A stretch of 64,000 nt of DNA from Cymodocea nodosa (Eukaryota > Streptophyta > Magnoliopsida > Alismatales > Cymodoceaceae), in assembly GCA_036874045.1 (NCBI GenBank), contig JAZBRI010000011.1, positions 16,138,001 to 16,202,000 on the forward strand, read 5' to 3'. Shown here in pieces: positions 37,357 to 50,773 of this stretch. The translations under genes and the position numbers were made by a program. A model generated the notes under the pieces. It made no database searches. It saw only the letters and a list, made by a program, of their open reading frames with translations, and was not told the origin of the DNA. The stretch's first letter is position 1. Each line of letters begins with the position of its first letter.

Positions 37357-39608
37357 GGCTGGAATAGTTAGTAGACGGCGGAGAAGGATGGAAGAAGAGA
37401 AATAGAGGAGAGTGGTAGTGGGAGTGGGCGTGTACGTGTGCTCGTGCTTTCCTTTCTCTCTCTCGTTTGGTAGAGGGATGGTCTGGTGGGTATTCGCGTT
37501 TGCTTTTTATGGACGAAAGGTGGTCTTTGAAAAGGAGATAAGACCAGAGAGGAGGACTTGGACCATTGGACATCTTTCTGTACCCATCAATGTTCTTTGT
37601 GCTCAGGCATGTATCACATCATATATTGCCTGACAACCATAGGGTCGTCATACACAAACTAAAACCATGGCTTCATTTAGCACTATTAAGTAGTATTAAT
37701 CAACAGAGTTCTTGCCGTGATACTGGTGTTTTGCCTGGGTCTCAACTATTTAGCACGGTTAGTCTTACGAAAGGCCCTGTAAGATGAAAAAAATGAACAA
37801 ACATGCTACGTACATCTGATATTGGAAATGAAAACATGACTTGTAGTAAAGATTCTGCGTTATATCATCAAAAGACTGAATATCTCGAATTTCTGTAGAA
37901 TGAGTTGGTGGGGAGAGTGGAAGGAAGGGAGCGCATGTGATGATGCATCATTAACGCGCGCGCGCGCCGTGACCGGTAGAAGACGAACTATGAGCTAGAT
38001 GATGCGTATGGGCATACCCTTTCCTTTGTCCCGTGCCCATCCGTCCATGTAAAATTATAAGCAAGGAAGCTTGCGCACTCTTATTATTACATACGCTACT
38101 GGAGATCCCTTTGAATTAACTAAAGCTGAATAAATTAATTGACCCAAGTCCACGAATATGAACTGGGCGCGTCCGAAAACCCAAGTGACGCATGCATGAC
38201 GAACGTAACAGTCAAGTATATATTATATATGCTAAGCAGTACTTATTCGAAGGTCGAGCTGATGGCAGTTTGGGATCTGAAATCATCGATCGTTGAATCA
38301 AGAACCCGGCCACCATGAACATGCCGTTACCCATGGGGAAATTAAACAAATAGGGTCGGTTGCGAAGATCTTCGTCTTCACCCAGAAGACGTGCAGCTCG
38401 ATCGGTGAACGGGGAAGGAGACATGGCGATGAGAAGCGTGCAGCAAAAGTGATGTGTACTGACAGCCAAATCCGCACATGGGGTGGAGGGACCAGGGTGG
38501 ACTACGTCAAGAGCTACCAAGCGCGGTCATGGCCGCTTCTCGACTTTGATTTCGTGGCAATAATATCTGCTCGCTGGCTCTCTGCCGATCGTCGATGTTG
38601 CAGCATTTGGGCTGGGTTGGCCGGGGCAGAGCTTGGCGATCGGCTTCAGGCTTGGGTTGGCTCCCAAGCTGTGGTCAACTCACGGAGAAAAGCTATTTTG
38701 TTTTCTTCTCTGGACAGAAACGGCATCTCCTGTCGATGGCGATGATGATGAGCAATGCGAAGAAAATACATGCAAGCTCCTGCCGACAGTTTTTGAGACG
38801 GAACAGTGGTAGAAGCCCGTGACGAGGCAGTGCATTTTAACTAATTAGATGCTACCCATCAATACTATGATGTTTTTTTTACAGGTATCATTAATTTTTA
38901 ATTTTAATCATGTCTGTAATCATAAGATTTATAGCTATAATCAAGTAACTTCACTCTGTGCCATAGAATTTTCCTCACTTCAAACAGCATGACATGATTA
39001 TTGATAGTATATGTATTTGAATGTAAGAAAAATAATTTTGTTTAAAAAATATTACCGTCAGAGATTACGGCAAATTTAATTGCAATTATTCATCTTACAA
39101 TCCAATCAACTTTAAAATAAATGTTCATTTAGCCAACTTTGAATTGCAATCGATGTTATTAAGTTATATATAACCTAACTTTATTACTAACACCTGCAAC
39201 TTGATAAGCTTAAAATCAAAAGACATCAACTATATTTTTTCTCAAAAAAGAAAAGAAAAAGGGGATGTTGGACTTTCCACTCTCCTGGAAAGATTTTTGA
39301 ACGACTAATCACTTTTCCGTTAAAAAGAGTGCAAAATGCAATGCATTTCCCGAGGCGGCACTCCATCGACGTCTCGGTGGACAAGAGAACGAAGAGACGA
39401 GAGGGAGATCGTAAAATCTGTGACCATCCAAGAAAGGTTTTTAACTTATTTTTTTCATTTACGATTTAAATATGTTATTTTTCAAAACATATAATCATAT
39501 GAAAAAAAACAACCCATGGCAGGTCAGGTCAGTACTATTCCAGCGGTCTTTATATCCGGACTACGGAAAGGCAAAGTCTAATCTGAAGAAGTAAAATTTC
39601 ATAAAACA

Positions 39609-39654
<46 letters not shown>

Positions 39655-40809
39655 TTTAACATAACAAATATTTATTTGATGCATTAAAAATTTATGAAAG
39701 AAAAACGGGATACGGTACTTTTTAAACAATCCTTAATTAACTGCTTTAATTGAAAGATGAACGACCTCGTCAAAAATATTACATTGTAAAAAAAAAAAAA
39801 GAATGCCGAATTTTGAATTCAAGCAAAGATATTATAATATCAAAAAAAATATTTACGATTTTTTATTGAAAATAACAAAAGTATTTAAGTAGACATCATA
39901 GCTGTAGGTTCCATATTCAAAAGGATGAGTAGGTTACAGGTTCCTGCAGAATGGATGATGTCAAAAGTATCCTAAGACTTGCTCTTTGACATGAATGTTA
40001 AGCTTCCCAGCTTTTCTTTTGAAAAAAAGAGAGAGGTACAGAATTCAAGACCTTTGGAACAGACGAAGCATGGCTTGAACCTTGAAGAACACCAAACATT
40101 GCTTTTACTTTTTTTTGCATCACTCCGAAAAAGGAGTAACATGAAGCCCACAGCAAGGTCAATCTCTTCCGAGACCGGCATTTCCTTTTAGTTGGCAGAC
40201 TATCTTTGTGAACAAAATAAGGGGCTTGAGACCGATAAAGTACATCACTTTGAGTATCTTTGTGAACGTTAATAAATTACCCCAGTTCATGCGTAGAGCT
40301 TGTCAAGATCCTCCGGGGAATCCTTCCTGATGACTGACTTCTCTTTTCAATTTGAGAGCTACAGTGACATACTTGAAGTAAATTTTTGCGGGGGAATATA
40401 AAACTTTTCCATGCGCGCATTTTTAGCGGGCCATGATTAGAAAAAAAGACAGATTTTTAACTACAATTACCACCACTCAACTCGCAAAGCTTCACCGAAG
40501 CCAAGATACGAAATCGGAGAGACCAAATCAAGTTCTTAGCACAATCGGAATCACTTGCACATCACAGGAAGTAGAGGAACGCATCATGCATGGAAGAGGA
40601 ATCGAGAATTTAATCTTTCTGTGGCACTAAGACCATTGATGAGGAATTATGCATTGATTTATCAAGTTTTAAGCGGTTATAAAGAGTTGTTTATGTTCCG
40701 ACAATGTACAGCTTCATAATCCATATACATGGATTTTTGACAATCTGAAACTTTCAGTAAATGAATCAAATTACAAGACAAAAGCAACGTGTAGCAGAAG
40801 CCAGAAAGA
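37357..40809. other. Intergenic, no supported gene
   Basis: Upstream of the OCTOPUS-like gene lies a leader rich in GA/CT (37380-37470). Further on there is a CG dinucleotide run at 37955-37967, a moderately GC-rich block at 38250-38830 with frames on both strands but no recognisable domain, and a long (TA)n run at 39611-39641 continuing as (GTAT)n. The rest is AT-rich. The 3' UTR of the demethylase gene should reach somewhat below 40810. Confidence 0.5.
39611..39653. repeat. (TA)n(TATG)n microsatellite
   Basis: About 15 TA units followed by three GTAT-type units. Confidence 0.95.
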
Positions 40810-42771
40810 TCACTGTCTGATCGAATGCTTGGGCACATGTCTTTTCTTGTTGGAAGCAAGCCCCGTTAATGGAGGGAAATCATCATTTCCTAGCGGCGGC
40901 AGGCGTTCTTTGCTTCCAACTGCAACTGCTTCGGACATGTAGTGAGGAGGCAATGCGGTCGATTTAGGACTCATCTGTACTTGTGGCTGTTGAGGTTTGT
41001 CGGGAAGCTGCAGGGATCGAATGCCTTGAAGTTCTGGGTCGGGTTTGAAACCTACAGGAGTCTTTGCATCATCCATTTTCCTAAACGTAATAGATATCCT
41101 AGTGGGGGAGATTAAAAAAAGAGGTAAGAATCACAAAACGATGTGTATAAAAGAGATCATTTATACTTGTTCTGTTAGATTGATTGTTGACAAAATTACC
41201 TCTTTTCAGGGCAGGCAGGCACGCAATGTTTCGCTACGTCTGCTCCATTACCGTTCATGATAAACACAGATCTGCGGAATAACGATGAATCGTGTCATAT
41301 AAACTTCAATTATTTTAAAATTAACTGTACCAATCTCGTAATGCGAGTTTGCAATTTGCATGAACGAAAAGAAAGGAACATGATATAGAGCACTCTCACC
41401 CCGTTGGAAGAGGTATGGCGGTTGGAGCAGAGAAATCCCCGGGTCTAACAACTTCAATATTATGCCCAAATAGAATGTGGCATTCGGACAAAAATGAAAC
41501 AGTGCAGAAGGGTCGGACAAAATCATGATGGTCAATGTGAGGAGGAATGCAATCGCCTTCGTCGTAGATGTTGACAATGCAGCTGTTTGGAACACATGAG
41601 GGAGGAAGAACATGCCATCTAACCATCCTCTTGATCATCATTTTAAATAATGGAGGTAGCGGATCAACTTCCTCCTCGTGAATTATGCCCGGAGGGTTCC
41701 CCTTTTTATCCTGAATGCATATTTCATCACGTATTAGTGTTCTCTGGCAAAGTTTCAGGAATACCACGTATCGTAAACACAATATGATTCACAGTTGGTG
41801 GAATTTTGAACCTAGGCCCACCGTTGCATAGTTGTAGCAACAACCAAATTGGATCGTGACACGGCCTTTACCACGCATCCACTTCCTTGGTTCAGAGTAA
41901 GTTCTCTCTGTGATAAACCAATCAATCATCGACAGAATCGATTACTGAAACGCAAAACCACACATCATTGGAAAAGGGACAAGCAAAAGTAAAGTAATCA
42001 TCTCATGTACCTTTTAATCTACCAGCTCTGCCCAACTTCTGAAACTCGTACACACAATTCACAATCTCCTCCTGCTCCTTGGCATCGAAAACCCCAGCAT
42101 GAAGCTCCAGCCCCTTGAGAACATTAACCTTCCTTCCCTTAATATTTTCCATTAACACATAGTCCTTCTTCCTCTTAACATTGGAAAACCTGATCCACTC
42201 CTTCTGCTCGCTAGATGACAGATGCGCACTGCCAGCGTTCCGCTTTCCTTCATCCCAACTGACCGATGTAACCTCGCCTTCTCCGTGGCTCCTGCGACGG
42301 CCATTCGAACTCGCACCGCTGTTTGGAGTGGAAGCACTCGATGCCCTCGACAGAAACGAAGAAGCAGACGATCGACTTGGCGAAGGTCGCGTTGACGATC
42401 TACTATCGGTGAGAGTAGACCTATTTACAGAAGGCGTTGTTGTTGTCGACGATGATGGTGATGGTGATGGTGATGGTGACGGTGACGGTGACGGTGACGT
42501 CGTCTCCTTCGAGGGAATTCGAATTCCATCAAACGTTCCTGAAACTACCAAAATCCAACGACCAAGAGAAGAGACAAAATAAGCGAAATCAGACACACAA
42601 AAAAACGGGAGGAAGTGTAAGAAAAATTCAAAAAAGACAGGGCTTCTCGTGGGAATCCCTACGGGAGGAGGCGGACAAGGATCGCAAGCGGGTGAGGAGG
42701 AGATCGGAGCAGCCGTCACAGAAACCGTCGGATAAGAAGGAGTGCAACTCGGAGACCACCGCATCCTCCAT
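40810..42771 (-). CDS. ALKBH9/10-type RNA demethylase (2OG-Fe(II) oxygenase), 464 aa
   Basis: Six exons: 42663-42771, 42011-42538, 41822-41907, 41400-41710, 41200-41271 and 40810-41098, all in frame. The AlkB domain is complete: KWMRGKGRVTIQFGCCYNYA, VNIYDEGDCIPPHIDHHDF with iron ligands His299 and Asp301, distal His360 (DVAKHCVP), and the 2OG-binding R369-x5-R375 motif in RISITFRKMD. This is the Arabidopsis ALKBH9B/ALKBH10B clade, which removes m6A from mRNA. ALKBH9B sits in cytoplasmic granules; the location here is not shown by sequence. The N-terminal part includes a low-complexity SPSPSP/SSSTTTT run coded by a GGTGAT/GGTGAC repeat, then a Ser/Arg-rich stretch. The C-terminal tail (PPLGNDDFPPLTG) is short. 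Acceptor for exon 2 was chosen at tttcag because it alone restores frame with the exon 1 donor. Confidence 0.93.
42450..42498. repeat. Hexanucleotide repeat coding (SP)n in the demethylase
   Basis: About eight GGTGAT/GGTGAC units on the plus strand, read as Ser-Pro pairs on the coding strand. Confidence 0.9.
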
Positions 42772-45070
42772 GTCCTCCTCCTTATTCCTTATCCTGGGGT
42801 CTGAATTTGCTCGTCTAGATGCGCTAGGGATTGCTGGGGAGAAAGGGGAGGAGGCTACACTTCGCGGGACAGAAAGAGGAAACTGGTATAGAAAAGTACA
42901 AAACTTCTCGATCGGATTGCTGTGAATGAGACGAGTGACGTGGCAAGGCATTTATCCGCCGGATGACGTATCTACTTTGAACCGGTAATCTAACAATTAA
43001 TCGTACGATTAATTAATTTTAGCGTAATTTTAGGGACCGTTGGTTTTCTGATGTACATATCTATTTTCATTTTTTCATTTTTTACAATCCAAGAGTAAAC
43101 GACCAATCACTCGGACCACAGGGATGGTTGAATCTGAAGTGCACGCACACAATACACTCTAAATTCGATGAATCGAATTATATTTTATATTTTACATAAA
43201 AAAGAAATAAAATGAAAGATTCAAAAAGTTAACAAAAATATGAGTATTTGTATATAATAAAAAATGTAACAGAAAGTAATAAAATATAGATTTAATCAGA
43301 TACAATTGTTTAATGCTTGTAACAAATTTATAAATAAAATATAATTTTTATAATAAAAGATGATGAAATATGATTTTTTTCATTTACAATGATAAAATAT
43401 ATTTTTTATGATGGTAAAATATGATTTTTAAGATAAAAGATGATTTTTATGGTTTATAATTATAAAATATAATTTTTATGATTTATGATCATAAAATATG
43501 TTTTTTATGATTTATGATGATAAAATATGATCGATATGATTTATCATGATAAAATATGTTTTTTAAGATTTATAATGGTAAAATATGATTTTTAAGATAA
43601 AAAATGATTTTTATGATAAAATATGATTGTTATGATAAAATATAATTGTTATGATTTATGGTGATAAACTGTGATTTTTATGATGATAAAATATGATTTT
43701 TATGATTTACGATGATAAACACATGTTTTTTATAATTTATGATAATAACATATGATGCATAAGAAAAAAAAGAAAAACTTTTGCTGGTGAGAATGAGTCA
43801 TCACTTTTTAATTATTTTACAACTCTCCAGATCACAAAAAAGATATGAAAAAAAAAAATTTCCTAAAAAAGTTAGAACGAAAAATTTATCAAATTTTATT
43901 TATTTATTATTATGTATAAATACTTTATATTTTATCTTAACTTTCTATCGTACACAAACAACCCCCGCCCCTCTCCCCCCTTAAGAGTTTGATTTACTTT
44001 TTTTGTAAACGATGATTTGAATAGATCACATTTTTCTTAAATTGAAAAAAAACAAAATCAATCCGATTTTCCTAATTTGTGAACCAAAAAAATCGATTTG
44101 ATTCATGGTTTGAGAACCGAAGTCCATCCATGAGAATATTTACTTTTTTTTATTATATATTATATGCATTTTTACGTAATTAAAGTTTAAATTTAACTTC
44201 AAATATTTTATCATTTGTGGTTTTCATTTATTAAATTGTAAATCATAAATCAAAACTAACTTTACTTTGACATAAATGATGTGATTTGTGGTCCAGGCAA
44301 AAACAAAATTTAACCAGAGCATGTACACCCTTACTTCCAACAACTGTTTGAAAATTCCTGTAACGTAATAATATTAAATTCCAAAGTTCAATATTCGAGG
44401 TTAGTGGTAAAATAATTTAGATCCCAAAGCTTAGCAGTGAAACACCGTCACATTGAAGTACTAGTTCCGTTGTTCAACAAAATGGCCCAATCGATGTATT
44501 GCAAAAATAAAGCATGCAACAGGCATTGTTGCAATACATTTATTTTATTACAACGAATCCTTACTTCCTAGGGCAGGAATTTCACAGAACCAGTTATGCT
44601 GTTACTCTTCAAAAGAAATCCAAACAAACAACCTGATGCGCCAGATTATTCACATGCAATTCTGATAGACTTCCTCAAGAAATCTGGGAATCCTAGCAAA
44701 GTAATCTTGGACTTCACCAACAGCGATCAACATTCACCAGATTCTACAACTTTTCTCCAATCCCACAACGTTCCGTCAGTACAACAACACCAGAGATTTT
44801 TAGTGAAAATGTTGGAAAATTTTCAATTTCCTGTAAACTCACCAAAATTTGGCATCAGCCGTCTTGCTTTTCAGGAGGTTAATAGGTAGCGGCGAGCTCT
44901 TAATTTCTTCCATATACATCAATCTTATGAAACTACAATTAAAACAATACTGAAACTTCTGTTGATTTAGTGGTCAAACATGGTGATCAGCTGGTAGTCG
45001 CCAATATGTGATCAAAACTGTCTTCCAGTTGTATTTCTGGGTTAAAAGAAATTACCCCATCTCATGAACA
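42772..45070. other. Intergenic between demethylase start and MRS2 3' end
   Basis: Holds the demethylase leader and promoter (to about 42980), the second AT-rich minisatellite, and plain AT-rich DNA. The frame 44596-44889 has no recognisable domain. Confidence 0.55.
43200..43960. repeat. AT-rich minisatellite, locus 2
   Basis: Core at about 43340-43740 built of the same tgatttatgatgataaaatatgat-type units as the array near 30 kb. The left flank (gtaacagaaagtaataaaatatag and aacaaatttataaataaaat) and right flank (aaatttatcaaatttt, ctatcgtacacaaa) match that locus in order and orientation. Confidence 0.8.
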
Positions 45071-48000
45071 TCACTGCAATAGACCGCTCTTCTTTCCCCA
45101 CCCAATGGCTATGAAGTATAAGATTAGGCATCCACCGATGGTACCAAAGGTAGTTTGCCAAAATATTGAATAAGTCCGTAAATTGAATAAATCGATAGTG
45201 ATGTTCATGCCAAATATACTCACGACCACAATCCCTGCACTGCAAACCAGAGTCGCAGTACTGAGCATTACTCCCATTTCAAGCAGTTTGTTCTGTTTTT
45301 CGTCCAGCATGATGTTGATATAATCCTCGGTGTCATCCACGTACTCCCTCAGCTATATGTTAAGAAAGGATAGAGAAAACACAAATTTGGCAACATTATA
45401 AGATGATAGTAAATACTGCTCAAATTCTCATGCAGAATCACACAAAATAAATTCAGCACCAGTCTTCTCTTGAAAGGAGGATCAAATTTTGATGGAACTA
45501 AAAAAGATGAAAATAAAAAAATTACATGGCTAGAAATAGATGAAAAAAACTGAAATTACATGAATCCAGGGAGTTCAACTTTGAATTCAAAAAAAGTATA
45601 ACAAGGAAGCACGAAGCATGACATACCGTTGATAGCTTATTTAGTGTACCATCAATCTGCACGAAGTATGCCTCCAGAAGCATCTCTAGCTCCTCAATAT
45701 CTGGCTTAAAATCACCTAAGCTTCCGTTGCCACTTTCAGAACCATTGTCGAACTCTTCGTCCCTGGAAATCATGAATGTTGATGGAGTGAGTGTATATTT
45801 TAGAAATAGAATTTCCAAATGATGCAAAGGAAAAATTTTTTAAGGCATTTAGATATGCAGAAAAAACCACATGCCAAGGCAATAAACAAATAAACATCTA
45901 TACAACATGCATGAGTGAAATTTTAACATCTACATGGGCTAAAAGTGTGGCTTCACCATACTTTTCTAAAACATTTCATTTGCTTCTCTTCTATGGATGG
46001 TATTTAGTAGATATCTTGGATAAATGAAAAACAAAGGCATGTCAAGTAGTGGTGGAAATATAAATGGAAACATTGTAAAGCCACCAAAACAGTCAAAAAA
46101 CTAGAATTTTAATTAAAATTTTTAGGATAAGATAAAGTAAAACATGGTACATGCATAAAACACTTATATTTAATTTTTACGCATGTAATATAATTAAAAT
46201 GCTCTATACAATTGATTTCCTTGTTTGGATACATGGAAAAGACTAACAATGATGAAAATTGTCTAAAATAAAGAATTCTTGCAATCGTACCATTTTTTAA
46301 GCTGAAACACCAAAAAATTAATCAGGTTGATTATGCTGAAATTTGGAAGTTGGAACAATGTTTATAAGTATATTTAATTTTAGACAAGACATGCAAGATC
46401 AGTCATAAATCTTAAAGATCAATATATGTAAGAAACCATCAGGAAAAATACAAAAACTTAGCTTAACAATCTTTTGTTAGATACATGCAATGTAAGTATA
46501 AATATAGACATGTTATAAGCAATTTCAACAAAAACTTTAGGAAGACAAAAATTATAAAAAATCTGAACATAGAAATAACTTCGATCTAAAATTTTTATGT
46601 TAGATCTATGTACGTAATTAAATTTATCCAAGTTATATAAAATTTCAATTAGAAGTATTTAGAAACAAGAACTAAAGAAATAGAGTCAAGTTAAAATGAG
46701 TTGATCCATGTGTGTATGTGCTTCCATTTAAGCCATATTGGTCTTCTCAGGTCAGTCAACACACTGAAACAAGTTGAATATTGACATTTTACCGATATGT
46801 CCCATAATTTTTAGTAATTTCAATATAAAATCAGATATCATTTTGCTAAACTAGATTTTGACGCATGTTGACCAAATTTTGGTAGCATGTATTGATACTC
46901 AACATTATGCCTCCATGGAAGTTTCATTTTGATAGAACATATCCTAACTTTTAGCCTAATCTCAATCAAGTTGAGAGACTCACAAAAAAAAATCAAGTTG
47001 AGAGGAAAGCTAAAAAACAAAAAGTAGAAGATGGAAGCCTCATCATGATATGCTCAATTAGCTCATACATATCTGTGTGGGTGAACATCTTCGCATTGAC
47101 ATTATTGGGAAAAGTTAGAGCAATATAGTCTGCCAACCAATGTATGGAAAACCACATAAGTATCCTAGCCTCTCCACCCATGAGTTAGTAAGATTATATA
47201 GAAATGGACAGTCACAAATAGCCGCATGGAGCATCATGCACAATGTTTGCAAAGCATATATGAAAAAAACATGATCTAGATCTCCCCAGGTCCCATTTTA
47301 ACACAAAATCTGCAATAACAAATGACTTAGAAATAATATTTTGGATAAGTTCCATCATAAAAATATTCATGGACTTTGAAAATTGGTTTTCATCCTATGA
47401 TGTTTATCTCACTATATTTCTAATCCATCTTCCAAAGAATAAAGTTGTTACCCCTTTTCTCCAAGTTCAGATGAGTTTTCATCTACATCCATTCTTGAGG
47501 ACCTCTCTCCAACAGATTGGGAGACAAGCTTTGCGGTTAAGTACATCTCAGCCATGTCCCTGTCATCATCCAATAAATGTTCGAGTTCATCTCTCACCTA
47601 TAGAATATAGAAAAATATGAGAACAGCACAAGTTCCAAAATAGATTGCAAAGAAAATTGTATGTTGACAAAAACATGTTTGAAGGCCCACACGAAGCCAC
47701 TTGGATCTGTGAACCCAAAAAAGGAAGTGTGTTTAAAGGTAAAGGAGACAAGAGGCACACCGAAAGAACTTGCATAAATAATTTCATACCTTCTGAACAC
47801 GGCCTGATATTGCAACCAGCCTGCTCTTAATTTGTCTTACTCGCTCAAGATTAAGTGTGCTGATTTTGGAAGTCAGTTCATCCAAAGCTGGGTATGCTTC
47901 TTCTTCCAATGTTAAAGTCTGGAAAAAAAAAATTTCATTACACTATGATAGCAAGACAATGCTTATATGTTAAAAATACTACATTTGAAGATGTCTTAAG

Positions 48001-50773
48001 TTAAAATTAATATGATATAAAATATTAGCCAAAAAAACTTGACCCATGAATCCATGATTCACCATAAACATTACTGGCAAATGTGTCTTACGTTTTCACG
48101 AGTTACAAATATCACCACCATTACTTGCATGTAGTTTGTAAATAGTTTAGAAAAGCATTCTTTCTTTTGGATTTGTTCTATTATGATTTCCATTATGCTT
48201 ACCTATACATGGTTACCTACGGTCATAAAGTCAGCATCATGCCTTGCTATGATTGCATTTACATGAAAAACAATCAAGAAGTTCAATATAACATTATTTT
48301 ATTTCAAAAATATGTGACGCTCATCTAACTTCAGACAAGTGCTTACAAAAAATGAATAAATTCCTGTAGTCTCTGGCAACTGTGATTTTCAGTCCATTTT
48401 CTCATCAAATTTTTCATGGAAGGCCAAAAAATAGCACCACTGCAATTAGTCATACACCTTGGTAAAATGGAAAATCAAAAAAAAAAGCAATTAGAGCAAC
48501 ATGTTATTGGATCAATGACGCAATAGATAGGACAATTTCTAACTGGTTAAATCTAAATTAAGGAGAAAATGAGCAAGCACAGATGTCCAACTTGTTTTTA
48601 TTAGTGCAAGATTGGTTGGATCCAATGTATTGAGGTAGGAAACCATGTCAAATAACAACTGAGCATTTTCATACCTTTAGTTTTTTAGCTGGATCTTAAC
48701 CAGGATTTGGTAATGGATCCAACAAGAATCCGTTGTATTATTAGGGATTTTTCCAAGGTGATTGGGGCGATCACCTAGGCAACACCCAAGCACTTGGGTG
48801 GATTTTCAAGTCTGCTTTGACTCTAGGTACCCAAGCTTGGTGAGTTAGGTAGATCTTCGCAAATCCAATTAATGATCCAATTAAAATCCAATTATAATGA
48901 ACAAAATATAAGAGTTTGTTAGAGTTTTTTAACTCAAAAACAATAAAAAACTTTGTGCACTCTACTCTCCCCAACCTCTCACCTCCAACAGCTGCAGTAG
49001 CCATTCCGATTCTCCAATGAGAGCTAGAAATATATATTCTGTGTATATTTTCAAAATATATCTTGCATATATAAATATTATGTACACAAAATTATAGAAA
49101 CTTAATATATATATATCATAATAATAGTATTATATATATAATATTATTACATATATACATAATTAATAGAGGTGCCTAGGCATCCAATGCACCCTTGGCT
49201 AGTGCCTGGTTACCTTGCTGCCTTAACATATAGAATTTATCTTGTGTTTGTCTTGTGTTTATCTTGTGCATCCGAGGCATCCAAAGTACAAGGATTCTTA
49301 AGGCCATTTGACTTTTTATCTTGTGTTTTGCTTTATGTTTGTTTACATATTATGTTTTAAATCTGCTCATAAATATTATGCTTTAAATCTTTACAATGCT
49401 AAGTTATGCTTTGAATAATGCATATTATGCATGATATTCTTTAATAATGTTATACTTATTTGATTTTTAATATAAAAACATATCTGAAAAATATATACAT
49501 CGGCTTGAGAACCTTAAAAACCTTTGATTTGATCGGCCTATGTGTAGGTTATATATTCAGAACCATTATCATTTGTCTGCTTAGAATACACTTAAAACCG
49601 CTTCTAAATCTACAGTTTAAAAAAAGAAAAGTGTTTTTCAGGACAAACTTTTCAAACAGGTCTTCCTTCCAAAAGGGTTCATCTTTTTGTATAGCAATAT
49701 CTACTTTCCTGTGTTTGGGAAACCGTAGCATACTACTTTCTCATAAAAAAAGTAAATTTTGATTAAAAACTGCAACTCCAAATTAGTTCCAAATGCACTT
49801 TAGGACCATCACTTTCATCTTGTGTATCCACTACCTAACAAGTGTTATTTAAAACGTAAAAAATACTTTAAACAACAGATTTTTTTTTTTAGTTTGTGGC
49901 TACATCTTTATAGGTGTCTGAAAAACATCGTTTTGAATCTTCTGATGAAATGATCATTAATGTCATTAATTGATAGGTTATAATTTTAACTTCTGTGAAA
50001 GCAATGCCTCAACAAAACGGAAGAACACATACCTCTGATTCCAAGCACCTGCAAGCAAACTCCAGGCAAACCTCAAGTACCTTGAACTCGAAGGGCAAAA
50101 CTTTAGGTCCCCCATCTTTTGGAACATCCAAATTGGAACGATGACTACCGTCTTCCAAGTCAATATGATTTGCTGCAGATGTTCTAACAGCTTCATCTTG
50201 CTCTTGAGGATTCATTTTCTCTCCCCCTGTCATACCACCGCATTCGTCCAGCGGAGGCGAGAACCAAGGATCATTGTACACGTCTTCCGCGGCCACGCCA
50301 AGATTCCCAGCCTCCTACATAAGCACTGCAACGTCGGCATTGTTCAGGAAGAGTGGAAACAGAATTTTCAAATCTACCAGCTGATTTGCGCTATCGGTCT
50401 CGGTCCACACACGTCGGCGAAGATCATGGATGAAGGGGGCGACGATGGGGTCCTTGGAATTGGGGACAAGCACCTCCGTAGCAGTGATGATAGCCTTGAT
50501 GTGCTCGAGATTGATGACAATCGCTCTCTCTCTCCCAAGAATGGTAGAAGGATATGAAAGGAGCGGGTCGAGGATCCTAAGATCTCGCGCAGGCAGGCCC
50601 GTCCGTCGCATAATTGAGTGCTTCCCCACTTCCTCGAGATAGGATTCTCCATTGTCCGACACCACCAGCCACGCTCGAATCGTGGACCCCTTCCTCCTCC
50701 CTCCCGTCGCCGCAGAGGCGACAGCGGCGGCGCGGGTGGGGTGGAGACGATGCTTGTCGTGCGCTGCGGCCAT
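45071..50773 (-). CDS. MRS2/MGT-type magnesium transporter (CorA superfamily), about 456 aa
   Basis: Coding segments: 50378-50773 (donor uncertain), 50033-50314, 47790-47918, 47452-47597, 45627-45762 and 45071-45352. The protein begins MAAAHDKHRL and has VGKHSIMRRTGLPARDLRILDP, LSYPSTILGRERAIVINLEHIKAIIT, LPFEFKVLEVCLEFACRCLESE, and VRDELEHLLDDDRDMAEMYLT. It ends with two membrane spans around the channel signature Gly-Met-Asn (SIFGMNI, about residues 411-413). The clade resembles rice MRS2-B. The loop between the spans is short: IDLF is followed at once by NLRTYSIFWQTTFG, where relatives have about ten more residues. Between 50314 and 50378 the frame contains a TAG (50315-50317). A 63-base intron (donor gtagat, acceptor atgtag) removes it in frame; a 96-base alternative from donor gtgtgg is also in frame. 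If neither is used the gene is truncated. Expected role: Mg2+ entry across a membrane. Confidence 0.85.
48755..49225. mobile_element. Possible decayed non-autonomous DNA element in MRS2 intron
   Basis: The 2.1-kb intron between 47918 and 50033 holds a segment whose edges both carry cctagg-centred motifs (gatcacctaggcaac near 48770, gtgcctaggcatcc near 49175). Such cctaggc ends recur in plant hAT-like non-autonomous elements, but I could not align terminal repeats or a target duplication, so this is only a candidate. Confidence 0.3.

Noticed and set aside
42437..42925. 162-codon plus-strand frame with Met-Val repeats
   Set aside because: It is the reverse-strand shadow of the Ser-Pro repeat exon and first exon of the demethylase.
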